Origin: Thermohalobaculum sp039513195
Lineage (GTDB): Bacteria; Pseudomonadota; Alphaproteobacteria; Rhodobacterales; Rhodobacteraceae
Length of the DNA stretch: 64,000 nucleotides
Direction of reading: 5' to 3'
NCBI GenBank assembly: GCA_039513195.1
Contig: JBCCRM010000021.1
Location: 20,378 to 84,377 of the forward strand
Shown here: positions 26,151 to 34,980 of the stretch, one piece after another
Position numbering within the stretch: the stretch's first letter is position 1
Layout of the letters: every line of letters starts with the position of its first letter
Position numbers and translations under genes: made by a program
Notes under the pieces: model-generated
Seen by the model: the letters and a program-made list of their open reading frames with translations, nothing else
Database searches by the model: none
Told to the model about the DNA's origin: nothing

Positions 26151-26258
26151 TCAGCCCTCCTCCGGCGGTTGTTCGGCTGTCTCCGAGGGCGGCTTGGGGT
26201 CGCCCTTGATCCCGCAGGCGGCAAGGGCCAAGGCGATGACGAGGAAAGCCGCTCTCAT
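26151..26258 (-). CDS. lptM: LPS translocon maturation chaperone LptM (small lipoprotein)
   Basis: A very short lipoprotein (35 aa) with sequence MRAAFLVIALALAACGIKGD and a Pro/Glu-rich tail. LAAC is the lipobox, with Cys15 as the lipidated residue, and the following GIKGDP matches the CGxKGP core of LptM (formerly YifL). LptM assists disulfide maturation of the LptDE complex in the outer membrane in E. coli. The gene overlaps the argH stop in ATGA, as is usual in this class. Confidence 0.85.
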   Translation of the reverse strand: MRAAFLVIALALAACGIKGDPKPPSETAEQPPEEG

Positions 26259-27643
26259 CCCAGCACGTCCCGCCAGCGGGCAACCTGCTCGGCCACACGC
26301 TCCGGCGCCGTGCCGCCAAAGCTGACCCTCGAGGCGACCGAGGCTTCCGGCGTCAGGACCGCATAGACATCGGCCGTGATCCGCGGCTCCACCGACTGCA
26401 TGATGGCGAGATCCAGATCGGCGAGATCGCATCCGGCCCCCTCCGCCCGTTTCACCAAGCTGCCGGTGATGTGATGCGCCTCCCGAAACGGCAGGCCGAG
26501 CACGCGCACCAGCCAATCGGCCAGATCGGTCGCGGTCGAGAACCCAGTCCCCGCCGCCTCTGCTAATGCCTCCGCATTCGGGGCCATGTCGCGCGCCATC
26601 CCTTCCATGGCTGCGAGCGCCAGCATAAGCGCGTCGGCAGCGTCGAAGACCGGCTCCTTATCCTCTTGCATATCCTTGGAGTAGGTCAGCGGCAGACCCT
26701 TCATCACCGTCGCCAGCGCCATCTGCGCGCCAAGGATACGGCCGACCTTCGCGCGGACCAGTTCCGCCGCATCGGGGTTCCGCTTTTGTGGCATGATCGA
26801 GGAGCCGGTGGTGAACCGGTCGCTCATGCGCAAGAAATGGAACTGTGCGGAGGACCAGATCACAATCTCCTCGGCCAAGCGGGAGAGATGGGTTGCCGCG
26901 ACGCCCGCTGCGGCTAGAAACTCCATCGCAAAGTCCCGGTCGCTGACCGCATCGAGAGAGTTGGCTGCAGGACGGTCGAAGCCGAGCGCGCTTGCCGTCG
27001 CCGCTCGGTCGATTGGAAAGGACGTGCCCGCCAACGCTGCGGCGCCGAGCGGACATTCGTTCATCCGCGCACGGGCATCGGCAAAGCGCCCGCGGTCCCG
27101 CGCGAACATCTCGACATAGGCCAGCATATGGTGACCCCACGTCACCGGCTGCGCCACCTGCAGATGGGTAAAGCCTGGCATCACCAGCGCTCGTCCTGCC
27201 TGCGCTTGGTCCAGCAGTGCGCGGGAGAGCGCGAGGAGGCCCGCATCGACCTCGTCGATGGTCTTGCGTACCCACAAACGGAAATCGGTCGCGACCTGGT
27301 CGTTGCGGGACCGGGCAGTGTGGAGACGGGCTGCCGGTTCGCCGACCAAGTCCCGCAGCCGCGCCTCTATGTTCATGTGGATGTCTTCCAGAGCGATGGA
27401 GAACGTAAACCTGCCTTCCGCGATCTCCCTTTCGATCTCGCTCAAGCCCTTTTCGATGGCCGCGGCGTCGGTCTCCGAAATGATGCCCTGGGCTGCCAAC
27501 ATTGCGGCATGGGCCCGGCTGCCAGCGATGTCCTCTGCCGCGAAACGCCGGTCAAAACCGATGGAGGCATTTATCTCCTCCATAATCGCGGATGGTCCGG
27601 CCGCAAAACGCCCTCCCCAGATTTGACTCGATTCTGTGCTCAT
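26255..27643 (-). CDS. argH: Argininosuccinate lyase
   Basis: Cytoplasmic enzyme (462 aa) that splits argininosuccinate to arginine and fumarate. The superfamily signature GSSIMPQKRNPDAAELVRAK lies near residue 280, and the N-terminus IWGGRFAAGPSAIMEEINASI is typical of ArgH. Length matches the family. It heads the argH-lptM-DUF2834-lysA-TIGR02302 cluster and is divergent from the tlpA-like gene, with about 70 bases between. Confidence 0.97.
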   Translation of the reverse strand: MSTESSQIWGGRFAAGPSAIMEEINASIGFDRRFAAEDIAGSRAHAAMLAAQGIISETDAAAIEKGLSEIEREIAEGRFTFSIALEDIHMNIEARLRDLVGEPAARLHTARSRNDQVATDFRLWVRKTIDEVDAGLLALSRALLDQAQAGRALVMPGFTHLQVAQPVTWGHHMLAYVEMFARDRGRFADARARMNECPLGAAALAGTSFPIDRAATASALGFDRPAANSLDAVSDRDFAMEFLAAAGVAATHLSRLAEEIVIWSSAQFHFLRMSDRFTTGSSIMPQKRNPDAAELVRAKVGRILGAQMALATVMKGLPLTYSKDMQEDKEPVFDAADALMLALAAMEGMARDMAPNAEALAEAAGTGFSTATDLADWLVRVLGLPFREAHHITGSLVKRAEGAGCDLADLDLAIMQSVEPRITADVYAVLTPEASVASRVSFGGTAPERVAEQVARWRDVLG

Positions 27644-27712
27644 TAAGGGGTTCCGCTTGCCAATTGCTCGCTTATGTTCCGCACTGGTATACCACAGCTC
27701 TCGGAGGAGCCC

Positions 27713-28336
27713 ATGATCAGACCAGTCACTGCTGTAGCTGCAACTGTTTTGCTATACGGCGCCTTGGCCTTGGGCGCAAATTCTGCCGTTGCTGATGGGC
27801 TCGATGCCGATGCACGGGAGGCAATTGCAGAGCTGCGGGAGGGTACCCTCGACAAGCTGGTGATCCACGACGAGGCGCGAGAGTTTAAGAGCGAAGCCTT
27901 CGTCGACGGCAACGGTGGACCGGTCACCATGGCCGATTTTGAAGGCAAGGTCGTTCTTTTGAATTTTTGGGCCACCTGGTGCCCTCCTTGCCGGGCTGAA
28001 ATGCCCTCCATCGACCGTCTTTCCGGTGAACTTGGCGGCGAGGACTTCCATGTCGTCGCCTTGTCTTTGGACCGCGGGCATGTCGGCCGGATCGAGAAGT
28101 TTTTCGGCGAGATCGCTGTCGAGCATCTCGCAATCTATCAGGATGCGAAGAACAAAACTGCGCGTAGCGCTTCTATCCTAGGTCTGCCGGTGACGGTGAT
28201 ACTAGACCGTGAAGGCCAAGAGATCGCCCGGCTGACAGGCGATGCGGAGTGGGACAGCGAAAGCGCGAAGGCGATCGTGGCGCACGTTATAGAAGCGACC
28301 TCAAGCGGTGCCGAGCGCGCGGAGGTGTCGAAGTAA
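27713..28336 (+). CDS. TlpA-like periplasmic thiol-disulfide oxidoreductase
   Basis: An exported thioredoxin-fold protein (207 aa). An N-terminal hydrophobic segment (VTAVAATVLLYGALALGAN) serves as a signal or anchor. The active site is WATWCPPC near residue 88, followed by the cis-Pro region LGLPVTVILDREG. Such proteins keep apo-cytochrome c or Cu-site thiols reduced. GGAGGAG directly precedes ATG 27713, which decides the start. A TlpA gene divergent from argH is common in alphaproteobacteria. Confidence 0.9.
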   Translation: MIRPVTAVAATVLLYGALALGANSAVADGLDADAREAIAELREGTLDKLVIHDEAREFKSEAFVDGNGGPVTMADFEGKVVLLNFWATWCPPCRAEMPSIDRLSGELGGEDFHVVALSLDRGHVGRIEKFFGEIAVEHLAIYQDAKNKTARSASILGLPVTVILDREGQEIARLTGDAEWDSESAKAIVAHVIEATSSGAERAEVSK

Positions 28337-28341
28337 CCTCG

Positions 28342-28926
28342 TTAGCGCCCGGTCACCATGCGGCTCAGCACGCGATCGCGGTCCAATAAATGGTGCTTTA
28401 CGGCGGCGCCTATATGCCCGGCAAGCACCAGCGCCAACGCCAGCGCCGAGTATCGGTGTAGCGCCGCCAGCCAGCCTTCCAGATCTCGATCTCCCGGATC
28501 GATCGGGTCTGGCAGTTCGAACAGGCCGAAGACCATGTTCCTCACTTGCATTGGATATGCGTTGGCGTCATTCAGCGGTGACGCCGATGCCATTAACCAA
28601 CCGGTCAACGGCAGGGCTATCATCAGCCCGTAGAGCAGGGCATGCCCGGTTGCCGCAACATGCCGCATCACCGGCGACGTGGCCGACGGCGCCGCCGGGC
28701 TGGGATTGGCGGCCCGCCATAGTACCCGCACCAACGCCAAAGCAAAGACCAGGGTGCCCCAGCTCTTATGGCTTTGGGTAAGCTGGAACCTTTGGATCAG
28801 GTCGTTGCCCACGATCTCGACCATGTAAAAGCCGACGGCCAGTTGCCAGAAGATCAGAAACGCCATGCTCCAATGCAGAAGCCGTGCAGGCCAACCCCAA
28901 CCATCGGCGGTGTTGCGGAACCCCAT
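28342..28926 (-). CDS. Cytochrome b561 family protein
   Basis: Inner-membrane diheme b-type cytochrome (194 aa) with four hydrophobic helices. Conserved His occur in ARLLHWSMAF, TQSHKSWG, ATGHALLYGL and LAGHIGAAVKHH, as expected for two heme b groups. It likely passes electrons between quinol and periplasmic acceptors. It follows two yceI genes on the same strand and overlaps the last by one base; yceI-cybB pairing is widespread. Confidence 0.9.
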   Translation of the reverse strand: MGFRNTADGWGWPARLLHWSMAFLIFWQLAVGFYMVEIVGNDLIQRFQLTQSHKSWGTLVFALALVRVLWRAANPSPAAPSATSPVMRHVAATGHALLYGLMIALPLTGWLMASASPLNDANAYPMQVRNMVFGLFELPDPIDPGDRDLEGWLAALHRYSALALALVLAGHIGAAVKHHLLDRDRVLSRMVTGR

Positions 28927-29510
28927 CAGCCGCCCTCCCGCCGTGCCAGGACTACAAAGCTGACGGCAACTTCGTCGGCGACATCCACGAAGATCTCGCC
29001 AATCCCGACCCCGAGCCCGAAAGGACGGCGGTCAAGGGTCAGGGTCCCCGATGCGGTGAAGTGATTGGCGGTTGTGAGCAAAGTCATCTCCGTCTCGACC
29101 CGTCGGGTCACGCCGCGGATGGTCACCGTGCCGATCGACCAGTAGCCGCCATCTTCCATCGGCGCCAAGCTCTGCAGCCTATAGACCACCTGTGGGTGCT
29201 GCTTGGCATTGAACCACTCGCTGGATGTGGCCAGGGAGGAATAGAGTCGGCTGCCCAAGTCGACGCTGCGGCTGGCGATGCGTAGCACCAGATCCGCCTT
29301 GGCCGGGTCGTCGGGGTCGAGCCGGGCCCGGCCGCCAAAGCGGCGAAACGTCCCTGTCCGCGGATCGCCCCAAAGCTGGTAGTCGAAGCGGATCTCGCTC
29401 CCGACCTGATCGATCCGCCATTCTACAGGTTCGCTGCTTGCCGGCGCCGCCGCCAAAAAGACTGGGGCTGCGATGCCTAGGAACTGATAGATCCGCCGGG
29501 TCAGGGCCAT
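28926..29510 (-). CDS. YceI family periplasmic protein (copy 1)
   Basis: A 194-residue exported protein with an N-terminal signal-like segment (IYQFLGIAAPVFLAAAPASS), then the lipocalin-like YceI beta-barrel that binds polyisoprenoid lipids. VEWRIDQVGSEIRFDYQLWGDPRTGTF and GTVTIRGVTRRVETEMTL mark the family. It is diverged from its neighbour (copy 2) and lacks some of the usual HSxVxF pattern (here GSEIRF), so the ligand may differ. It sits between copy 2 and the cytochrome b561 gene. Confidence 0.85.
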   Translation of the reverse strand: MALTRRIYQFLGIAAPVFLAAAPASSEPVEWRIDQVGSEIRFDYQLWGDPRTGTFRRFGGRARLDPDDPAKADLVLRIASRSVDLGSRLYSSLATSSEWFNAKQHPQVVYRLQSLAPMEDGGYWSIGTVTIRGVTRRVETEMTLLTTANHFTASGTLTLDRRPFGLGVGIGEIFVDVADEVAVSFVVLARREGG

Positions 29511-29528
29511 AGGAAAGCACGGATCGGG

Positions 29529-30104
29529 CTATTGCGCCGGGCTCATTTCCAGATCGACACGCAAAGGGATGATCGCGCTTACTGCCGGAGCGGCATAGGA
29601 CATGCCAAAGTCGGTCCGATCGATATCGCCCGATACCGTAAAGCCTGCGACAGTCCGGTTCGGGTCGAAGGGTGAGGGGCCCAGCTTGTTCAACGTCGCC
29701 AGAACCGTAACCTCGTTGGTGACGCCGCGCATAGTCAGATTGCCGGTCACCTCGGCCGTCTCGCCGCCTGTCGGTTTCACCGATGTCGACTCAAAGACGA
29801 TCTGCGGATGGTTTTCCACATCGAAGAAGTCGGCGGCTCGCAAGTGTTTGTCCCGCTCCTCCCACAGGGTGTCGATGCTCGCTGCTTCGATTACAAAGCG
29901 CACTTTCGTCGACTCGACATTCTCCGGGTCGAACTCGATCTGCGCGTCGAACTCGCGGAATTGGCCATGCACGGTGGAGAATCCGAGATGATCTACTTCG
30001 AACGTCACATGGGCGTGGCTGCGGTCCAGCACATAAGGGTTCGACAGGGCCAGGGATGGTGCTGCAAACACCAGGGTCGCTGCGAGCACGGGTCCAACAC
30101 GCAT
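29529..30104 (-). CDS. YceI family periplasmic protein (copy 2)
   Basis: A 191-residue exported protein with a clean signal peptide (MRVGPVLAATLVFAAPSLALS) and the canonical YceI start YVLDRSHAHVTFEVDHLGFST. NLTMRGVTNEVTVLATLNKLG and FTVSGDIDRTDFGMSY complete the barrel pattern. GGAGGAGAAACCC precedes ATG 30104 and fixes the start; the frame is open further upstream but not coding-like. It heads a yceI-yceI-cytochrome b561 set, presumed to act in isoprenoid-quinone or lipid redox chemistry. Confidence 0.9.
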   Translation of the reverse strand: MRVGPVLAATLVFAAPSLALSNPYVLDRSHAHVTFEVDHLGFSTVHGQFREFDAQIEFDPENVESTKVRFVIEAASIDTLWEERDKHLRAADFFDVENHPQIVFESTSVKPTGGETAEVTGNLTMRGVTNEVTVLATLNKLGPSPFDPNRTVAGFTVSGDIDRTDFGMSYAAPAVSAIIPLRVDLEMSPAQ

Positions 30105-30192
30105 GGGTTTCTCCTCCGGGGGCGGATTTGTGCCTGTTCCGGGCGAGACATAGTGCGCGGTGGTGTAGGACCAAGATGCGAAGCTGCGATGC

Positions 30193-31068
30193 TCAGCGCG
30201 TCGGCACCGGATGCTCGCCCCGATAGTCGTAAAATCCCCGTGAGGTTTTGCGGCCGAGCCATCCCGCCTCAACATATTTCACCAGCAACGGGCAGGGCCG
30301 GTACTTTGTGTCTGCCAAGCCGTCATGCAGAACGTTCATAATCGCCAGGCAAACATCGAGCCCGATAAAATCCGCCAGCTCCAGCGGGCCCATCGGATGG
30401 TTCGTGCCCAGCTTCATGGCGACGTCGATCCCCTCGACGTTTCCAACCCCTTCGTAGAGAGTGTAGATAGCCTCGTTGATCATCGGCAGCAGGATGCGGT
30501 TGACGATAAAGGCGGGGAAGTCCTCGGCATTCGCGGCGGTCTTGCCCAGGCTTTCGACCACGGTTTTTAGCCGCTGGAACGTTTCCTCATTGGTGGCGAT
30601 ACCGCGGATCAGTTCGACCAGCTGCATGACGGGCACGGGGTTCATAAAGTGAAATCCCATGAAGCGTTCTGGCCGGTCAGTCGCGGAGGCAAGGCGGGTG
30701 ATCGAGATCGACGACGTGTTCGATGTCAGGATCGTGTGCTCGCCCAGATGTGGGCGAAGGCTTGCGAAGATCTTGTGCTTGATCTCCTCGTTCTCGGTTG
30801 CGGCCTCGATGATCAGGTCGGACGCGCCGAGGACGACGAGGTCGTGTTCGCCCTGCAACCGCCCGAGCGCTGCGGTGCAGTCCTCGCTCGCCAGCCGGCC
30901 CTTTTCGACCTGACGTGAGAGGCCTGCGGCGATTCGGTCGAGGGCTGTCGCGACCTGCGCCGGGTTGATATCGTTTAGGCGCACGTCATAGCCGGATTGT
31001 GCGAAGACTTGGGCTATGCCGGTGCCCATTTGTCCGGCACCGACAATGCCTACGGTGCGAATTCCCAT
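30193..31068 (-). CDS. hbd: 3-hydroxybutyryl-CoA dehydrogenase
   Basis: NAD(P)-dependent enzyme (291 aa) interconverting 3-hydroxybutyryl-CoA and acetoacetyl-CoA. The Rossmann motif GIVGAGQMGTGIAQVFA starts at residue 8, and the catalytic His-Glu pair is suggested by FMGFHFMNPVPVMQLVELI. DFIGLDVCLAIMNVLHDGL is the C-terminal dimerisation domain. In many alphaproteobacteria this gene directly follows etfBA; here an oppositely oriented gene has come between. A phasin gene elsewhere in the window makes a PHB-related role plausible. Confidence 0.93.
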   Translation of the reverse strand: MGIRTVGIVGAGQMGTGIAQVFAQSGYDVRLNDINPAQVATALDRIAAGLSRQVEKGRLASEDCTAALGRLQGEHDLVVLGASDLIIEAATENEEIKHKIFASLRPHLGEHTILTSNTSSISITRLASATDRPERFMGFHFMNPVPVMQLVELIRGIATNEETFQRLKTVVESLGKTAANAEDFPAFIVNRILLPMINEAIYTLYEGVGNVEGIDVAMKLGTNHPMGPLELADFIGLDVCLAIMNVLHDGLADTKYRPCPLLVKYVEAGWLGRKTSRGFYDYRGEHPVPTR

Positions 31069-31338
31069 GCGTCCCTTCCCTTGAAGCGCGCCCTTTCCAT
31101 GGTGCGCTGCAACACCGAAAATATGCCGCAGCTCCAGAAGTTTGCAAGCGAATGGTGGCCAATGGTCCGTGCAGGTGCTCGCGATCTGTGGATGCTGTTG
31201 CCCAATGCGGGGGCAATCCTGCCCCTGCCGCGACGCGATCCTGACCGGGCGAGGCTTTAGAGTTCTTTAACCAAAGCGGTCCCTCATCATCCGGCAAAGC
31301 ATTGATTTTGCCGAAAACTCGTAGGTTCGGAGGAGACG

Positions 31339-32133
31339 ATGGTCGGGACGACGCGACGCGCGCAGGACATGGATCCTTGGCTGGCGCCGACCATCCCCTC
31401 GGCGGTGGAGATGCCCGATGTCCTGGGCGATCTCGAAAGCTTCGTGCGGGATGCGCGCCGCGACCGCGAGGACCAGGACATCTATGATCCCGAAGCGATC
31501 GCGGGTTTCTACGCCGGTACCGCCTTCGATTTGGAGGGTTGTGACTATCAGATCGTTTATGTCGACGACAATCATGCGAGTTCGGTGCGGAGAATCTCTG
31601 TAAAAAAGGTGACCCAACCGACTGATGGCTTGGATCTTTATCTGCGGGTCTTCTGCCGGCTCCGACGGGCCAATCGCACCTTCCGCGCCAGCCGGATCCG
31701 CGAGCTCATCGACCTCCGCGACGGGGTGCTTTACTCCGGCCGCGATATTTTAAGGCATCTGCAGGCGCGGTTGGAGGAATCGGACGCTTACAAAGTGCAT
31801 CTGTTCTGTCAGTCCGAGCCGGGGCGGAGCCTTCTCACATGCCTCCTCTACCTCGCCCGAGCCGAAGGTCGCATCCTGCGCGGCGACCGCGAGGTTCTTT
31901 CAGAGGTGGCGTTGATCGGCGCAGGCGGCCTTAAGAGCCCCGCCGCGCGGGGCCGGGCGGGCCGCGAGATCAGCAATTGCGAGGCTGACTTCTCCCAAAT
32001 GCGCCGCGCACGCCAGCAGCTAAAGCGGCAGGGCGAGCAGGCGCGCATGCTAAAAATCGCCGAAGTTATGGTTTCGATCCGCGGCGAGCCGTCGGCCAGG
32101 GTCGACGCGGCACTGCGGGAGATTGGGCGCTAG
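31339..32133 (+). CDS. Protein with WYL-like segment, unknown function
   Basis: A 264-residue protein. Residues about 65-130 (CDYQIVYVDDNHASSVRRIS and YLRVFCRLRRANRTFRASRI) resemble the ligand-binding WYL fold found in many bacterial regulators. The C-terminal part is Arg-rich and helical (QMRRARQQLKRQGEQARMLK) and may be a TerB-like or simple alpha-helical domain. There is no obvious helix-turn-helix. GGAGGAGACG lies right before the ATG. It is divergent from hbd and convergent with etfA, splitting an otherwise common gene order. Assignment is by eye and tentative. Confidence 0.65.
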   Translation: MVGTTRRAQDMDPWLAPTIPSAVEMPDVLGDLESFVRDARRDREDQDIYDPEAIAGFYAGTAFDLEGCDYQIVYVDDNHASSVRRISVKKVTQPTDGLDLYLRVFCRLRRANRTFRASRIRELIDLRDGVLYSGRDILRHLQARLEESDAYKVHLFCQSEPGRSLLTCLLYLARAEGRILRGDREVLSEVALIGAGGLKSPAARGRAGREISNCEADFSQMRRARQQLKRQGEQARMLKIAEVMVSIRGEPSARVDAALREIGR

Positions 32134-32196
32134 GCAAGAGTTTCGAGCAGGATGCCGGGGCGGGGCAGTCGCGTCTCGCCCCGGCGACAACCAGGC

Positions 32197-33129
32197 CTAG
32201 CCCAACTTGTCTTCGAGTTCCGGCAGCAGCGTGAACAGATCGCCGACCAACCCATAATCCGCGACCTGGAAGATCGGTGCTTCTTCATCCTTGTTGATCG
32301 CTACGATGACTTTCGAATCCTTCATGCCCGCCAGGTGCTGGATCGCGCCGGAGATCCCGACGGCGATGTAGAGATCCGGGGCGACGACCTTGCCGGTCTG
32401 GCCCACCTGCCAGTCATTGGGCGCATAGCCGCTGTCCACGGCAGCGCGAGAAGCGCCCGTGGCCGCGCCGAGCTTGTCCGCGACCTTCTCGATCAGCTCG
32501 AAGTTCTCCTTCGACGCGAGGCCACGACCGCCGGAGATCACGACCTTTGCTGAAGTCAGCTCCGGCCGGTCCGACGAGACGACCTTATCCTCGACCCACT
32601 CGCTGAGGCCTGGATCCCCCGTCGCCGAGATGCTCTCGACAGGGGCCGAGCCGCCGGTGCTCGCCGCCTCGAAGGTGGCCGTGCGTACCGACAGCACCTT
32701 GACCGCATCGGCGGATTTCACCGTCTGGATCGCGTTGCCCGCATAGATCGGGCGCACGAATGTGTCGGCGTCGGTGATCTCAATGATGTCGGTGATCACC
32801 ATCACGTCGAGCAGCGCTGCGACCCGGGGCAGGATGTTCTTCCCAGAGACTGTCGCTGGCGCCACGATGTGGGTGTAGTCCTTCGCGAGGGAGGCGACGA
32901 GATCCGCAATCGGCTCGGCCAAGCCATGGCCATGGGCGGGGCTGTCGGCGCAGAAGACCTTCTCGACCCCCTCCAACGTCGCCGCTTCGGCAGAAGCGCC
33001 GCCAGAGCAGCCCTCGCCGGCGCAGAGCACCGTCACCGGGCCAAGCTGCTTGGCAGCCGTAAGCGCCTTCGCTGTGGCGTCCATCGCCAGGGAGTCGCCG
33101 CTCATCTCCGCAATCAGAAGAACCGCCAT
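32197..33129 (-). CDS. etfA: Electron transfer flavoprotein subunit alpha
   Basis: FAD-binding ETF subunit (310 aa) that passes electrons from acyl-CoA dehydrogenases to ETF-ubiquinone oxidoreductase. The FAD-binding C-terminal half includes VVISGGRGLASKENF, GAATGASRAAVDSGYAPNDW and QVGQTGKVVAPDLYIAVGIS, all hallmark EtfA sequence. It overlaps the etfB stop by one base (TGATG). Confidence 0.97.
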   Translation of the reverse strand: MAVLLIAEMSGDSLAMDATAKALTAAKQLGPVTVLCAGEGCSGGASAEAATLEGVEKVFCADSPAHGHGLAEPIADLVASLAKDYTHIVAPATVSGKNILPRVAALLDVMVITDIIEITDADTFVRPIYAGNAIQTVKSADAVKVLSVRTATFEAASTGGSAPVESISATGDPGLSEWVEDKVVSSDRPELTSAKVVISGGRGLASKENFELIEKVADKLGAATGASRAAVDSGYAPNDWQVGQTGKVVAPDLYIAVGISGAIQHLAGMKDSKVIVAINKDEEAPIFQVADYGLVGDLFTLLPELEDKLG

Positions 33130-33890
33130 CAGATAACCCCCGCTTCGTTCTTGAGTTTCTCCAACAACTCGTCGACCGAGCCGACCTTGACGCCGGCCTT
33201 GCGTGCTTCCGGCTCCGTCACGCTCACCACGGACAGGCGCGGCGCGACATCGACGCCAAGATCCGAGGGCGTCTTCGTGTCGAGCGGCTTTTTCTTCGCC
33301 TTCATGATGTTCGGCAGGCTCGCATAGCGCGGCTCGTTCAGGCGCAGATCGACCGAGATGATGGCAGGCATTTTGACCTTCACGGTCTGCAAGCCGCCAT
33401 CGACCTCCCGCGTTACGATCGCGGTGTCGCCCTCGACAGATATCTCGGAGGCGTAGGTCGCCTGGCTCCAGCCCAACAGGGCAGCCAGCATCTGACCAGT
33501 GGCATTCAGGTCGTTGTCGATTGCCTGCTTGCCGCAGATCACCAAGCCTGGTTCCTCCTCGGCAATGATCGCTTTCAGGATCTTTGCAACCGAAAGGGGC
33601 TCGATATCCTGTTCTGCGCTATCCGCCGCCTGCACTAGGATCGCGCGGTCGGCCCCCATGGCGAGGGCAGTGCGCAACGTCTCCTGCGCTTGCTTCACGC
33701 CGATGGAGACCGCGACGATTTCCGTGGCGATACCCTTCTCCCTCATGCGGATCGCTTCCTCGACCGCGATCTCGTCGAAGGGATTCATCGACATTTTGAC
33801 ATTGGCCAGATCGACGCTGGAATTGTCCGCCTTAACGCGGACTTTCACATTGTAGTCGATCACGCGCTTGACAGGCACCAGGACCTTCAT
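33129..33890 (-). CDS. etfB: Electron transfer flavoprotein subunit beta
   Basis: AMP-binding ETF subunit (253 aa). MKVLVPVKRVIDYNVKVRV, MSMNPFDEIAVEEAIRM and LVICGKQAIDNDLNATGQML are typical, the last being the AMP/adenine-binding region. It forms a tight unit with etfA and lies downstream of the adenosyltransferase gene after a gap of 275 bases that probably holds its own promoter; I see no gene in that gap. Confidence 0.97.
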   Translation of the reverse strand: MKVLVPVKRVIDYNVKVRVKADNSSVDLANVKMSMNPFDEIAVEEAIRMREKGIATEIVAVSIGVKQAQETLRTALAMGADRAILVQAADSAEQDIEPLSVAKILKAIIAEEEPGLVICGKQAIDNDLNATGQMLAALLGWSQATYASEISVEGDTAIVTREVDGGLQTVKVKMPAIISVDLRLNEPRYASLPNIMKAKKKPLDTKTPSDLGVDVAPRLSVVSVTEPEARKAGVKVGSVDELLEKLKNEAGVI

Positions 33891-34165
33891 GCTGCGTCTA
33901 TCTCCTCGTTTTCGGCCCGGCTACGAGCTGGCTGGGCCCCCAAAAGCTGTCGTACACTTAACGGCTGTCTTGCTTGGACCCTTGCGAAAAAACGACGCGC
34001 AGGTCGGAGGAATCGCCACTGCCGCACAAGCTTCCGTAACGTCGTGGCGACCGTCGAAGGCTCACCGGCCGGGGTATCGCGCTGTCGCAGCCGCCCCGGA
34101 CTTCCCCGCGGCTTAGAAGGTTGCGCGCGACCCCGTCCGCAAAACCCCAGCCTTCGCTATACCGA

Positions 34166-34738
34166 TCACCGGTTAGCGCCAGGGACCCAAAGGACATCTG
34201 CCCTGCCGTTGTCGTTGGCGATGCGCGAGGCCACAAAGAACCAATCCGACAGCCGATTAATGTACTTGATCGCAGTCTCGTTTATGCCCTCGGTAGTGGC
34301 GAGCTCCACGCAACACCGCTCTGCCCGCCGGCAAACCGTGCGGCAGAGATGCAGATGCGCTGCAAGCGCCGACCCGCCAGGCAGCACGAAACTGCGTAGC
34401 GGCTCCAGATGGCCATTCATGGCGTCGATCTCGGTCTCCAGCCGCTCGACCTGCGCCATCGCGATGCGCAGGGGCGGGTACTCCGCCTCGGCATCTTTCT
34501 CCATATGGGGCCGGCAAAGATCGGCGCCGAGATCAAACAGGTCGTTGGAAATCCGCATGAGCTGTTTGTCCGCCTCCCCCGTCGCATGCAGGCGTGCCAT
34601 GCCGAGGGTCGCGTTCAGCTCGTCGACAGTGCCGTAGGCATCGACCCGGGCGGAATGCTTTGCCACCCGTGTGCCATCGCCGAGCGCCGTATCACCCGCA
34701 TCGCCGGTGCGTGTGTAGATCCGGTTTAGAACAACCAT
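34166..34738 (-). CDS. PduO-type cob(I)yrinic acid a,c-diamide adenosyltransferase
   Basis: ATP:cob(I)alamin adenosyltransferase (190 aa) that makes adenosylcobalamin. The N-terminal ATP loop IYTRTGDAGDTALGDGTRVAKHS and DAYGTVDELNATLG are characteristic, as is the C-terminal RLSDWFFVASRIAND. AdoCbl is the cofactor of ethylmalonyl- and methylmalonyl-CoA mutases, consistent with a malyl-CoA lyase homologue in the window, although the link is inferred. It follows the HIG1 gene with a one-base gap. Confidence 0.93.
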   Translation of the reverse strand: MVVLNRIYTRTGDAGDTALGDGTRVAKHSARVDAYGTVDELNATLGMARLHATGEADKQLMRISNDLFDLGADLCRPHMEKDAEAEYPPLRIAMAQVERLETEIDAMNGHLEPLRSFVLPGGSALAAHLHLCRTVCRRAERCCVELATTEGINETAIKYINRLSDWFFVASRIANDNGRADVLWVPGANR

Positions 34739-34739
34739 C

Positions 34740-34943
34740 TCAGCCTCCGTTCCGCGCCGCCAAAACCGTGAGCATGATCAGCACGATGGCGACGAGTTGC
34801 GCGATGATCCGCCAGCGCATCATCCGGTTCGAGAATTTCGGGCTCGCCTTTCCGGACCCGAAGCCGCCGATGCCGACCATCAAGACGCCGAGGGTAGCAA
34901 AGCAGGCGGCCCCGGCGAGATAAAGAAGCACTTGAGACATCAT
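34740..34943 (-). CDS. Twin-transmembrane HIG1-domain small protein
   Basis: A 67-residue membrane protein with helices at about residues 5-25 (VLLYLAGAACFATLGVLMVGIGG) and 45-63 (IIAQLVAIVLIMLTVLAA), separated by a basic loop (SPKFSNRMMRWR) that fits the HIG1 pattern. HIG1 proteins associate with respiratory complexes in mitochondria; the bacterial role is not settled. Two adjacent ATGs (34943 and 34940) are possible starts. It sits directly before the adenosyltransferase gene, an arrangement conserved in alphaproteobacteria. Confidence 0.82.
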   Translation of the reverse strand: MMSQVLLYLAGAACFATLGVLMVGIGGFGSGKASPKFSNRMMRWRIIAQLVAIVLIMLTVLAARNGG

Positions 34944-34980
34944 CGGCAACTAGCGCGCCCCTGCCATCGCGACCAGTTCA

